Below are positions 18,205 to 26,424 of a DNA stretch of 51,680 bases, one piece after another (position 1 is the first letter of the stretch; each line of letters starts with the position of its first letter). Below the pieces are notes generated by a model, which saw only the letters and a program-made list of their open reading frames with translations, ran no database searches and was not told the DNA's origin. The translations under genes were made by a program, and so were the position numbers. Source of the DNA: Pirellulales bacterium (lineage in GTDB: Bacteria > Planctomycetota > Planctomycetia > Pirellulales > UBA1268); NCBI GenBank assembly GCA_017853835.1, contig JAFMIU010000016.1, forward strand, positions 1 to 51,680. The letters are read 5' to 3'.

Positions 18205-18729
18205 ATGCCTGCTCCCGAACGCGATCGCGACCAGCCCTTCACGGCCCCCTGCCCCGACGGCCGGCGAGCCCCTCCCATCCTTGCGGCAGGCGCCACCCGA
18301 CTGGAGTTTCGCTGGCACGGCGACCGGTGGGGCCATCGGGTCACGGTCGCCGGACGGGTCGTCGCGGAGTCGATCGAAGGCTCCGCGGACGGACCGCGTG
18401 CCGAGTGGCCTCCGTCGCCGGCGCTCGTTGAACTCTCCGAACTGCCGCTGAAAGCCGGGTTCGCCTTGCTCGGCGTCGGTCTGGCGGGCCGATCCCATTT
18501 TTCCGCGAGCATTTCCCCGCATCCCGACATGGCCGACACGCTTCTCTTCGAGCTGGCGTGCCGCGTGAAAGTCCACCCCGTCTGGCTGGGCTCCACCTAC
18601 GCCGGGGATGGTGGCGAGGTGCAGATGGCCCCGGACGAAGCGACGGATTCGCTCCCGGCCACCATTTCCTGGACCTACACCATCGGCCCGGCAGGCATTT
18701 GCCCGGTCCGGGGCAAGGCGGCACGCTGA
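18205..18729 (+). CDS. Hypothetical protein, 174 aa
   Basis: I do not recognise this family. The ATG at 18205 has GGGAG some 10 bp upstream. The protein has no signal peptide or membrane segment. A core of alternating polar and hydrophobic residues (ATRLEFRWHGDRWGHRVTVA, LLFELACRVKVHPVWLGSTY, ISWTYTIG) suggests a beta-rich fold. The composition and frame look real compared with shadow frames on the other strand. It is the first of a plus-strand run with the KOW-like and Coa1-like genes and is divergent from the kinase. Confidence 0.55.
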   Translation: MPAPERDRDQPFTAPCPDGRRAPPILAAGATRLEFRWHGDRWGHRVTVAGRVVAESIEGSADGPRAEWPPSPALVELSELPLKAGFALLGVGLAGRSHFSASISPHPDMADTLLFELACRVKVHPVWLGSTYAGDGGEVQMAPDEATDSLPATISWTYTIGPAGICPVRGKAAR

Positions 18730-18824
18730 CGCGGCCCGAGGGCCGCATCTTGCGAGACCCCCGTCAATCGATCACATTCAGTCAACAGTTCCCCCCGAAA
18801 TCCCAGGCTATCTCCGGTCGACCC

Positions 18825-19391
18825 ATGTTCGACGTCATCGAGCGACTCAAGGACGAATGGACCGACAAGTATGTGGTGATCGACTCACCCGCTCCCGAGC
18901 TTGCGCGGTTTGCGCACGCCACCGGGATGGTGAAGACCGTCAACATGAACGGCCGATGCCTGGTTGAGTTCGATCAATACAACAACATCGGCTGGTACGA
19001 CATCGACCCGTCGTGCCTCAAGATCGTCCCCAAGCCGCTTCCGAAGCCCGCGGAGTCGAAGGAGAAGCCGGCCAAGGCCGCTCCCAAGCCGGTGGCGAAG
19101 GAAGCAGCGAAGCCCGCATCGGGCAAGCCCTCCACGGCCGACATTCTCGCCGCCGCTCGCGGCAAGGCGACTGCGGCGAAGCCAGCCGGCGGCGGCAAGC
19201 CCTCGACCGCGGAGATTCTCGCCCGTGCCCGTGCCGCCAAGGCGCCCGCTGCGGAACCGGCCCCGGCCGATGCTCCCGAAGCGCCAGCTGCCCCGGCCCC
19301 GAAGGCACCCGCCAAAAAAGCGGCCACCAATCTGCCGACGACGACCGCTGAAAAAATTGCCTGGTGTCGCGCCAACGACGCCACGGGGTGA
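18825..19391 (+). CDS. Small planctomycete-type protein with SH3/KOW-like N-terminus and Ala/Lys/Pro tail
   Basis: The protein has 188 residues from the ATG at 18825. Residues 1-70 look like a small beta barrel: KYVVIDSPAPELARFAHATG, then VKTVNMNGRCLVEFDQYNNI and GWYDIDPSCLKIV. The rest is an Ala/Lys/Pro-rich, highly basic linker with a repeated short motif: GKPSTADILAAARGK and GKPSTAEILARARAAK. A short ordered end (TAEKIAWCRAND) follows. The basic tail could bind nucleic acid, and the repeated motif could dock a partner; both are inference. I have the impression of relatives in other planctomycetes but cannot verify it. Confidence 0.65.
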   Translation: MFDVIERLKDEWTDKYVVIDSPAPELARFAHATGMVKTVNMNGRCLVEFDQYNNIGWYDIDPSCLKIVPKPLPKPAESKEKPAKAAPKPVAKEAAKPASGKPSTADILAAARGKATAAKPAGGGKPSTAEILARARAAKAPAAEPAPADAPEAPAAPAPKAPAKKAATNLPTTTAEKIAWCRANDATG

Positions 19392-19480
19392 CACGCCGGT
19401 CGCGAGTCGCAGTATGCCGGGAGGATCCCCGGCACACGGTGGTCGACGGTTCTTCGATTGTCGCGTTCGGGAGGGATACC

Positions 19481-19948
19481 ATGCGTCACCTGCGTTCGAT
19501 TCTTCTGCTGGTCGTCCTGGCGGGCTCACTCGTCGGCTGCCGTCGCCTTGCCGAGCACCCCCTCGTCGTCGAAGCGACCGAGGAGGCAACGCTCAACGAG
19601 CACGTGGCTGAGCGACTCGGCGCTCCGATCGAATGCTCGCGTTCGGTGCGGGGCACGTGCAATGAAACCGACGGCATCGCCTCGCTGCAGTTCGAGGTGA
19701 GTGGCCCCAAGGCCAAGGGCGTTATGGTGGTCGAGGGAAAGAAGACCGGAGGCGTGTGGGGCGTGACTTTGCTCGAACTCCGCCCGCACGACGGAGAGAA
19801 GGTGTCGCTCACCGCCGACCTTGAAGCCCGCACCGGCACCGACACCCCCAAGTTCGATCCCTCCACGGCGCCAGCCACCACGTCGTCGACCACCCCTCCT
19901 CCCGGTGATGTCGAAATCGTGCTCCCACCCGGCCCGCCGGGCCAGTGA
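19481..19948 (+). CDS. Coa1-like (cytochrome oxidase assembly factor 1 family) lipoprotein
   Basis: The protein has 155 residues from the ATG at 19481, with GGGAGGG upstream. The signal sequence ends in a lipobox (SLVGCRR), so it should be a lipoprotein. The body matches the Coa1 pattern: HPLVVEATEEATLNEHVAER, then RLGAPIECSRSVRGTC, then a strand pair ending in FEVSGPKAKGVMVVEGKKTG and GVWGVTLLEL. The tail is a Thr/Pro-rich disordered stretch. In mitochondria Coa1 helps assemble cytochrome oxidase; the bacterial role is not established, and no oxidase gene is in the window. A weak intrinsic terminator follows at 19981-20004. Confidence 0.7.
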   Translation: MRHLRSILLLVVLAGSLVGCRRLAEHPLVVEATEEATLNEHVAERLGAPIECSRSVRGTCNETDGIASLQFEVSGPKAKGVMVVEGKKTGGVWGVTLLELRPHDGEKVSLTADLEARTGTDTPKFDPSTAPATTSSTTPPPGDVEIVLPPGPPGQ

Positions 19949-19980
19949 ACCCAAAAGTCTGACGACTACGGCGACTTTTC

Positions 19981-20004
19981 CGGCTTGTTTTCAGCCGCTT
20001 TTTT
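19981..20004 (+). terminator. Probable intrinsic terminator of the Coa1-like gene
   Basis: CGGCT (19981-19985), a 7-nt loop and AGCCG (19993-19997) are followed by CTTTTTTG. The stem is short but the T-run is clear for so GC-rich a genome. Confidence 0.55.
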
Positions 20005-20020
20005 GATGTTTGCAAAATGT

Positions 20021-20048
20021 TTGACTTGCAGGGGCACGCGTCCATAAT
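20021..20048 (+). promoter_or_regulatory. Strong sigma70-type promoter with long leader
   Basis: TTGACT (20021-20026) and CATAAT (20043-20048) are separated by 16 bp. Each matches the consensus at 5 of 6 positions. Transcription would begin near 20055 and give a leader of about 215 nt before the 73-aa gene. The leader holds a hairpin GACCCCGC-7 nt-GCGGGGTC at 20127-20149 without a T-run. Confidence 0.6.
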
Positions 20049-20270
20049 GTCCGCGTTCCCGTCGCTCGTCGCCCCCGCTACGGCCCCCCTGCCGTCTCGC
20101 CCGCGGGGTGTTTGAAAGATGTCCGTGACCCCGCTTCTGCGGCGGGGTCGTGCCTGCATCGCTCGAACATGCGCCACTTCGCGGGACACCGGCATCCAGG
20201 GTCAGCGGGCCGTTCCGCCTACCTGATGGATGCCAGATGAACTCGCTTGTAAAGGAGTGGTTTCGCCCCG

Positions 20271-20492
20271 ATGGCCAGGATCCGCAACGTTTTTGAAATC
20301 ATCGAGTTGTACGGTCACGACGAGAACTTCGAGCCGCAGTGCTCCCCGGAGTTCGTTGCGACCACCGCCCCCGCCGGTTCCAAGCAGAAGATCGACATCC
20401 TTGCCGACCGCATCCAGCGCGGCATGCCACTCTGGCACCCTGAAGATTCAACGGAATCGAGCATGCTCGTCGGCGCTGGCGCCGACGACTGA
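20271..20492 (+). CDS. Small hypothetical protein, 73 aa
   Basis: The ATG at 20271 follows AAAGGAG (20251-20257), at a slightly long spacing of 13 bp. The sequence opens MARIRNVFEIIELYGHDENF, continues with QCSPEFVATTAPAGSKQKID and IQRGMPLWHPED, and ends in an acidic tail. It has no signal peptide, membrane segment or motif I know. The gene has its own strong promoter (20021-20048), a long leader, and a good terminator hairpin (20546-20576), so it is an independent and probably well-expressed unit. This makes it a real small gene despite its size. Confidence 0.7.
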   Translation: MARIRNVFEIIELYGHDENFEPQCSPEFVATTAPAGSKQKIDILADRIQRGMPLWHPEDSTESSMLVGAGADD

Positions 20493-20545
20493 CCCCGCAT
20501 TGGCTGCTCCCGAGTCGAGCAGCCCACGGCTGACGCATCCAGACG

Positions 20546-20576
20546 ACGCCCTGCGAGGCCCCGCTTCGCAGGGCGT
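20546..20576. terminator. Perfect 11-bp terminator-like hairpin between the 73-aa gene and smpB
   Basis: ACGCCCTGCGA (20546-20556) pairs with TCGCAGGGCGT (20566-20576) across a 9-nt loop. Plus-strand bases after it are T-rich (TGTCGTTGG). The genes on each side converge, so it may serve both strands. Confidence 0.65.
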
Positions 20577-20605
20577 TGTCGTTGGATGTGCGGCTGGCAA
20601 CTGAT

Positions 20606-21127
20606 TCAGCGGCGACCGCGCAGGGCCTGCTCGATGTCACGCTGGGCGGTCTGGGCCTTCAGTTTCTGCCGCTTGTCATGGGCTTTCCGACCTCGACCGA
20701 TGCCGAGGAGCACCTTGACCCTGCCGTTTTTGAAATACATCTTCAGGGGCACCAGGGTAAGCCCCTTTTCGAAGGCATGACCGGCGAACTTCGCGATCTC
20801 CCGGCGATGGAGCAGGAGTTTTCTCGGGCGCTTCGGCTTGTGGTTGAGCTGATTCGCCTTGTCGTATTCCGGAATGTCGCTTCCGAGCAGCCACACCTCG
20901 CTCCCCTCAACCCGTCCGTAGGCCTCGTCGAGGCTCATGCGCCCCCCACGGAGGCTTTTGACCTCGCTGCCAACGAGCACGATCCCACACTCGAGCGTGT
21001 CGACAATCTCGTAGTCGTGTCGTGCCTTTCTGTTTTCCGCCACGACCCGCTCGGCGGGTTTTTCGTCGCCCCCCTTCTTCGCGGGCTTGGCGGGTTTGGT
21101 GGGCTTCGTTGGCTTGGGCGCGGTCAT
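20606..21127 (-). CDS. smpB: SsrA-binding protein
   Basis: The protein has 173 residues. It binds tmRNA and brings it to stalled ribosomes for trans-translation. The OB-fold signature is clear: NRKARHDYEIVDTLECGIVL, then GSEVKSLRGGRMSLDEAYGR and the KRPRKLLLHRREI segment. The C-terminal tail (GRGRKAHDKRQKLKAQTAQR) is the part that enters the ribosome. It differs from the usual length (about 155) by an N-terminal Lys/Pro/Ala-rich extension of about 25 residues (KPTKPTKPAKPAKKGG). I did not find the tmRNA gene (ssrA) nearby. It is divergent from the SUMF1-like operon. Confidence 0.95.
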   Translation of the reverse strand: MTAPKPTKPTKPAKPAKKGGDEKPAERVVAENRKARHDYEIVDTLECGIVLVGSEVKSLRGGRMSLDEAYGRVEGSEVWLLGSDIPEYDKANQLNHKPKRPRKLLLHRREIAKFAGHAFEKGLTLVPLKMYFKNGRVKVLLGIGRGRKAHDKRQKLKAQTAQRDIEQALRGRR

Positions 21128-21218
21128 GGAGCCGTCCTGACGGGTGCGGTCGGATTCGTCGAAGACTACACTCTACGGCCTGCGTCGGCTCCGAATCCCT
21201 CCCCTCACCCGGCTTCCC

Positions 21219-22421
21219 ATGCCCCTTCGACTCCTCCTTGTCGCATGCCTCGCCATGGCCGCGTCGCGGCCATCATTGGCCCAGGGTTTCCTGCCGGGCG
21301 ACGCTCGGCCCGAGGGCGACGGGCCGGCCATTCGCGTGGCCGGTGGCTGGATGGTGGCCTACGACGAGACGATCCCCGGAACGGACGTCGTCTTTCGGAT
21401 GATCCCCGTGCCGGGAGGGACCTTCCGAATGGGAAGTCCCGCCGACGAGGCCGACCGAACCGCCGACGAAGGCCCTCAGGTTGACGTCACGATTGAGCCC
21501 TTCTGGATGGGCCGGTGCGAGGTCACCTGGGCGGAGTACAAGCGGTACATGGCCGCCTTCGAACTCTTCAAGGCGATGCGTGCCGCCGGCGTTCGTCCGA
21601 TCACTCCCGACAACCTCGCCGACGCGGTGACGGCTCCTTCGGCCCTCTACGATCCCACCACCACCTTCGTCAACGGTGAAGACGACTCGTTGCCGGCCGT
21701 GACGATGACTCCTTTCGCGGCCCGCCAATACACCAAGTGGCTCAGCGGGCTCACCGGCCGCTTCTATCGGCTGCCTGCCGAGAGTGAGTGGGAGTATGCG
21801 TGCCGGGCCGGCACACCGTCGGCCTGGACGATGGGTGACGATCCCGAAGGTCTCGACGAGGTCGCATGGTTTGCCGACAACGCCGACGAGGCTCCCCATC
21901 CCGTCGGTGGCAAGGCCCCGAATGCCTGGGGACTGCACGACATGCACGGCAACGTGGCCGAATGGTGTGTCGATGAGCTGACCTCGGGAGGATACGGCCG
22001 ACAGGCGTCGCTCCCGCAGCCGGTGGCCGTGGCCGACACGATCGCCTGGCCGACGAAGCTCTACCCTCGCGTCCTCCGCGGTGGCGCGTACTACGATGAA
22101 GCGTCGGAGTGTCGCAGCGCTGCCCGCCGCGGTTCCCGGGATGCTGGCGGCACCCGCGACGATCCCGACTGGAAGGACGTCGATCCGAATCTGCCGAAGA
22201 GCCCGTGGTGGTACACCGAGGAGCCCGCGCTCGGCGTCGGCCTTCGGGTGGTGCGTCCCTTGGTCGAGCCCGACGTCGCGTCCCGCCGCCGGTGGTGGGA
22301 TGCCGATGTCGAGAGCATTCGGGCCGACACCGACGACCGCGTGCGACAGGGCCGCGGAGCGATCGGCATCGTTGATCCGGACCTGCCCGCCGACCTCAAG
22401 GCCAAGGGATTGACCGACTGA
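21219..22421 (+). CDS. Secreted SUMF1/FGE-like protein, probably not a catalytic formylglycine enzyme
   Basis: The protein has 400 residues from the ATG at 21219, which opens a signal peptide (LLLVACLAMAASRPSLA). The formylglycine-generating-enzyme-type C-lectin fold is evident: FRMIPVPGGTFRMGSPADEA, WMGRCEVTWAEYKRYM, PAVTMTPFAARQYTKWLSG, RLPAESEWEYACRAG, LHDMHGNVAEWCVDEL and VLRGGAYYDEASECRSAARR. True enzymes have two copper-binding cysteines in this last segment. Here the first is Asp (GGAYYD) and only the second remains, so generation of formylglycine is unlikely. It heads the exported operon that continues 33 bp downstream with the first beta-propeller gene. No sulfatase is in the window. 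Confidence 0.82.
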   Translation: MPLRLLLVACLAMAASRPSLAQGFLPGDARPEGDGPAIRVAGGWMVAYDETIPGTDVVFRMIPVPGGTFRMGSPADEADRTADEGPQVDVTIEPFWMGRCEVTWAEYKRYMAAFELFKAMRAAGVRPITPDNLADAVTAPSALYDPTTTFVNGEDDSLPAVTMTPFAARQYTKWLSGLTGRFYRLPAESEWEYACRAGTPSAWTMGDDPEGLDEVAWFADNADEAPHPVGGKAPNAWGLHDMHGNVAEWCVDELTSGGYGRQASLPQPVAVADTIAWPTKLYPRVLRGGAYYDEASECRSAARRGSRDAGGTRDDPDWKDVDPNLPKSPWWYTEEPALGVGLRVVRPLVEPDVASRRRWWDADVESIRADTDDRVRQGRGAIGIVDPDLPADLKAKGLTD

Positions 22422-22453
22422 CGACTTCGATCATCGATTCAAAGGAGAACTTC

Positions 22454-24793
22454 GTGTCCCTTTCGCGTGCTGCCATCGGCGGATTCGCCCCCCTCTTCGT
22501 CATGGCCGTGTCCATGTCGGCCGAATGGCCCGACTGGCGTGGCCCTCTCCAGGATCGTCACGACAACGGTGCTCCGCTCGTCACCTCGTTCGATCCCGAG
22601 AAGGGCACCAACATCCTGTGGCGCAACGACGAGGCGGGTGGCATTTCCACCCCCGTGGTCGTGCATGGCCGTCTCTACACGCTCGTCCGCCACAAGCCAG
22701 GCACCACGGAGGAGGCCGAGAAGGTGCTCTGCCTCGATGCCACCACGGGAAAGAAACTCTGGGAAAACGTCTTCAATGTGTACCTGTCTGACGTGCCTGC
22801 CGAGCGCGTCGGCTGGTCGGCCGTGATCGCCGACCCTGCCTCCAACACCGTCTTCGCCCACGGTGTCTGCGGCGTCTTCACGGCCATCGATGCGACGACC
22901 GGTGCCACGAAATGGCAGCGTTCACTCCATGAAGAGTTTGGCTTCCTCTCCACCTATGGCGGCCGCACGAACATTCCGGTGGTGTTCGAGGATCTGGTCA
23001 TCGCCAGCGCCGTGGTGACGGGATGGGGCGACACGGCCCGACCCGCCCATCGCTTCCTCGGCATGGACAAGGCCACGGGCGAGGTCCGCTGGATGAACGG
23101 CACGAAGGAACTGCCGGAAGACACCACCTACAGCACCCCCTCCCTGGCCGTGCTCGGCGGCCAGGCGGCGCTTGTCTTCGGATCGAGCGACGGCAGCGTC
23201 TGGAACTTTCAGCCCCGCACCGGCAAGTCGGTGTGGAACTTCAAGCTCTCCCGTCGTGGGCTCAACGTGGCCCCGCTGGTGGACGGCGAGGATGTGTTCA
23301 TCTCCCAGGCCGAGGAGAATCTCGACAACACGTCGATGGGCTCCGCCACCCGCTTCCGGGGCGTCGGCGAGGGCGACATCACCACGACCCATCTCGTCTG
23401 GCAGAAGAAGGGGGTGATGGATGGCCGGTCGATGCCGGTGGTGCTCGGCGACCGCATCTATTTCATCGATGACGGGGCGAAGATCCACATGCTCGACAAG
23501 GCGACGGGAGAACCGGTAGGCCGGCCTGTGAAGCTTCTTGGCACGATCGTGCGAGGCAGCCCGTTGGTGGCCGGAGGTCGTCTCTATGTCTGTTCGACGA
23601 GCGGCTGGCACGTGCTGGAACCGACCGACAAGGGGCTCTCGTTCGTGAATCGCATGCGGCTCGACGAAGAAGACGAGGTGACCGCGTCGCCGGTGGCCGC
23701 CAATGGCCTCCTCTACCTCACCACAGGTGCCCGGCTCTACTGCCTCGGGGAGAAGCCTGCGGGCAGCGGATCGTCGGGCCCCTCCAATCCAGGCCCCGAT
23801 CTCGTGTCGGCCGCCACCACAGGCCAGCCCGGCCCGCCTGCGTGGGTGCAGGTCGTGCCCGCCGAGATGCAGATTGCCGCGGGCAGCGCCCAGCCGCTGA
23901 AGGTGCGGCTGTACGACGCAGCCGGTCGGTTCGTGAAGGAATCACCCGCCGAGTTCTCGGCCACGGCGGGCACGGTCTCCACAGCGGGCGTTTACACGGC
24001 TCCGGCATCCGGTCATGCTGCCGCGATCATCACCGCGAAGGTCGGCGATCTCCAGGGCACGGCACGGATCCGGTCGATGCCGCCCCTTCCATGGTCTTTC
24101 AACTTCGAAGACATTCCTCTCGCCGCCGACCCCAAAACGGGCGTGGTGAAAGGGGATCCGCCGCTTCCCTGGATCGGCATGCGGTATCGACACGTGGTGC
24201 GCGAGGTGGACGGCTCGAAGTGCCTCGTGAAGATCACCACCATCCCGAAGGGCACCCGGAGCCAGGGATGGATCGGCCCGATCGACCTGCACGATTACGC
24301 CATCCAGGCCGACTTCCGCGCCCGTGAGACGGGCGTGGAGCAGCCCGGTTCGCCAGCCTCGAACGAGCCAAAGACCGCCGACAGCGACGCCGACGCCTTC
24401 GCCAAGAAGTTCGGCAATCCTGCCGCCCTTGAAAAGGCACGCATGCCCGACATGGGGCTGATCGCTCAGCGATACACGCTCGACCTGATGGGGGCGAGTC
24501 AACAGCTGCAGGTCCGATCGTGGCCGCCGCAGGTGGCGACGCACTTCTCGAAGACGATACCGTTCGCCTGGGAGGCCGGACGGTGGTACACGCTCCGCTT
24601 CGAGGTTCGCACCCACAACGGCGCGGCGGTGCTGCGAGGGAAGGTCTGGCCTCGCGATGAAGCCGAGCCACAATCCTGGACGATCGAAGCGACGCACGAA
24701 GCGGGCAACCTGCAGGGCAGCCCCGGCTTCTTCGGCAACTCGAAAGACTCGGAAATCTACATCGACAACGTATCCGTGGAGGCAGTGCCGTGA
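22454..24793 (+). CDS. Secreted PQQ-type beta-propeller protein with C-terminal beta domains
   Basis: The protein has 779 residues. A GTG start at 22454 follows AAAGGAG (22441-22447) by 6 bp. A signal peptide leads into a PQQ-like (BamB-type) propeller over about 25-430. Each blade carries a LDxATGKxxW-like turn, as in CLDATTGKKLWENVF, AIDATTGATKWQ and GMDKATGEVRWMNG. After a Gly/Ser/Pro linker (about 435-455) comes an Ig-like segment (VQVVPAEMQIAAGSAQPLKV) and a final domain ending in SKDSEIYIDNVSVEAVP, which resembles carbohydrate-binding or LamG-type modules. It is probably periplasmic or surface-bound. No PQQ synthesis genes are present, so cofactor binding is not shown. The stop overlaps the next start (GTGA). 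Confidence 0.82.
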   Translation: MSLSRAAIGGFAPLFVMAVSMSAEWPDWRGPLQDRHDNGAPLVTSFDPEKGTNILWRNDEAGGISTPVVVHGRLYTLVRHKPGTTEEAEKVLCLDATTGKKLWENVFNVYLSDVPAERVGWSAVIADPASNTVFAHGVCGVFTAIDATTGATKWQRSLHEEFGFLSTYGGRTNIPVVFEDLVIASAVVTGWGDTARPAHRFLGMDKATGEVRWMNGTKELPEDTTYSTPSLAVLGGQAALVFGSSDGSVWNFQPRTGKSVWNFKLSRRGLNVAPLVDGEDVFISQAEENLDNTSMGSATRFRGVGEGDITTTHLVWQKKGVMDGRSMPVVLGDRIYFIDDGAKIHMLDKATGEPVGRPVKLLGTIVRGSPLVAGGRLYVCSTSGWHVLEPTDKGLSFVNRMRLDEEDEVTASPVAANGLLYLTTGARLYCLGEKPAGSGSSGPSNPGPDLVSAATTGQPGPPAWVQVVPAEMQIAAGSAQPLKVRLYDAAGRFVKESPAEFSATAGTVSTAGVYTAPASGHAAAIITAKVGDLQGTARIRSMPPLPWSFNFEDIPLAADPKTGVVKGDPPLPWIGMRYRHVVREVDGSKCLVKITTIPKGTRSQGWIGPIDLHDYAIQADFRARETGVEQPGSPASNEPKTADSDADAFAKKFGNPAALEKARMPDMGLIAQRYTLDLMGASQQLQVRSWPPQVATHFSKTIPFAWEAGRWYTLRFEVRTHNGAAVLRGKVWPRDEAEPQSWTIEATHEAGNLQGSPGFFGNSKDSEIYIDNVSVEAVP

Positions 24794-26424
24794 GCACGTC
24801 GTATGCAAGCCTGATCGTCATGGCCGCTGTGGCCGCCGGATCGGCCTTCGCCGCCGAGTGGAACCAGTGGTGCGGCTCACCGAGCCGCAACAACGTGCCC
24901 GACGCCACAGGCCTCCCCATCGAATGGGCGCCTGGCGAGTTTGACCCCGACACCGGTGACTGGGATTCATCGTCCTCACAGAACGTCGCCTGGGTCGCGG
25001 CTCTCGGCAGCCAGTCGTATGGCAACCCGGTGATCGCTGATGGCAAGGCGTTCGTCGGCACCAACAACGGGAAGGGCTGGTTGAAGCGGTATCCGCCGGC
25101 CACCGACCTCGGCTGCCTGCTCGCCTTCAACCTCTCCGACGGCTCGTTCCTCTGGCAGGACTCCAGTGAAAAGCTTCCGACCGGCCGCGTTCACGACTGG
25201 CCCCTCCAGGGCATCTGCTGCGCGCCGCTCGTGGAGGGGGACCGGCTGTGGTATGTCACGAGCCGGGGCGAGGTGAAGTGCCTCGACACGGAGGGTTTCC
25301 GCGACGGCGAGAACGACGGGCCGTTTGCCGACGAGAAGGTGCAGGCCGACGACGAGGCCGATGTCGTCTGGGTGCTCGACATGATGAAGCAACTCGGTGT
25401 TTCGCAGCACAACATGTGTTCCTGCAGCGTCACGGCCGCCGGCGACCTCCTCTTCGTCAACACGAGCAACGGTGTCGACGAAGGCCATCTCAACCTTCCC
25501 AATCCCGACGCACCCAGCTTTCTTTGCCTCGACAAGCGGGATGGTCGCGTGCTCTGGGCCGATGGCACTCCTGGCGCCTACGTCCTTCACGGGCAGTGGT
25601 CGAGCCCGGCCTACGCCGAACTCGGTGGCGTGCCCCAGGTGCTGTTTGGGGGAGGGGACGGATGGCTTTATGCGTTCGACGCCCGTGGCGAGAATGGCAA
25701 TGCCAAGCTGCTGTGGAAGTTCGACTGCAACCCCAAGGAGTCGAAATACACGCTCGGCGGCCGCGCCGATCGCAATCACATCATCGGCACGCCGGTGGTG
25801 TTCGACGGCCTGGTGTATGTGGCCGTGGGGGAAGACCCCGAGCATGGCGAAGGGGTCGGGCACCTCTGGTGCATCGATCCCACGAAACGTGGCGACGTGT
25901 CGAGCGAACTGGCCGTCAGTCTCGCCGACCCCAACACACCGCTGCCTCGGCGCCGGGAACAGGCGGTGATCAAGGAGCAGGGGGAGGTGGCGAGACCAAA
26001 CCCCAACTCGGCCGCCATCTGGCACTACCCTGGCTTCGACGCCGATGGCGACGGCAAACTGTCGTTCGAAGAGACGATGCATCGCACCTGCGGCACGGTG
26101 ACGATCAAGGACGGACTGCTCTACGTGGCCGATTTCAGCGGCCTCTTCCACTGCCTCGACGTCGCGACCGGCAAGCCCGTGTGGACGCACGACATGCTGG
26201 CCGCGAGCTGGGGCTCCCCCCTCGTCGCCGACGGCAAGGTTTACATCGGCGATGAAGATGGCGACATCACCATCTTCACGCTCGGCCGCGACAAGGACAT
26301 CGTTGCCGAGATCAACATGGGCAACAGCGTCTACACGTCGCCGGTGGCCGTTGGGGACACCCTCTACATCGCCAACAAGAGCCATCTCTTCGCCATCCGG
26401 GAGGGCGCCACGCCGGCGCCGTGA
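24790..26424 (+). CDS. Secreted PQQ-like propeller protein with an EF-hand loop
   Basis: The protein has 544 residues. The GTG at 24790 overlaps the previous stop by 4 bp. A signal peptide (VMAAVAAGSAFA) precedes EWNQWCGSPSRNNVPDATGL, a typical opening for this planctomycete group. Propeller blades run to the end (CLDVATGKPVWTHDM, LVADGKVYIGDEDGDI). Between blades lies a canonical EF-hand calcium loop, DADGDGKLSFEE (residues 417-428). A Cys pair sits in QHNMCSCSVTAAG. The closest functional analogy is a quinoprotein-like propeller, but I see no dehydrogenase active-site Asp context to prove it. The stop is coupled to the next gene by another GTGA overlap. Confidence 0.82.
   Translation: MSTSYASLIVMAAVAAGSAFAAEWNQWCGSPSRNNVPDATGLPIEWAPGEFDPDTGDWDSSSSQNVAWVAALGSQSYGNPVIADGKAFVGTNNGKGWLKRYPPATDLGCLLAFNLSDGSFLWQDSSEKLPTGRVHDWPLQGICCAPLVEGDRLWYVTSRGEVKCLDTEGFRDGENDGPFADEKVQADDEADVVWVLDMMKQLGVSQHNMCSCSVTAAGDLLFVNTSNGVDEGHLNLPNPDAPSFLCLDKRDGRVLWADGTPGAYVLHGQWSSPAYAELGGVPQVLFGGGDGWLYAFDARGENGNAKLLWKFDCNPKESKYTLGGRADRNHIIGTPVVFDGLVYVAVGEDPEHGEGVGHLWCIDPTKRGDVSSELAVSLADPNTPLPRRREQAVIKEQGEVARPNPNSAAIWHYPGFDADGDGKLSFEETMHRTCGTVTIKDGLLYVADFSGLFHCLDVATGKPVWTHDMLAASWGSPLVADGKVYIGDEDGDITIFTLGRDKDIVAEINMGNSVYTSPVAVGDTLYIANKSHLFAIREGATPAP

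Noticed and set aside
19949..20270. tmRNA (ssrA) near smpB
   Set aside because: The leader is structured, but I could not find a tRNA-like acceptor/T-arm or a tag-peptide frame.
21219..22421. Active formylglycine-generating enzyme
   Set aside because: One of the two catalytic cysteines is Asp and no sulfatase is nearby.
24976..26385. 469-aa minus-strand open frame
   Set aside because: Antisense to the EF-hand propeller gene; its His/Val/Glu-rich composition is typical of a mirror frame.
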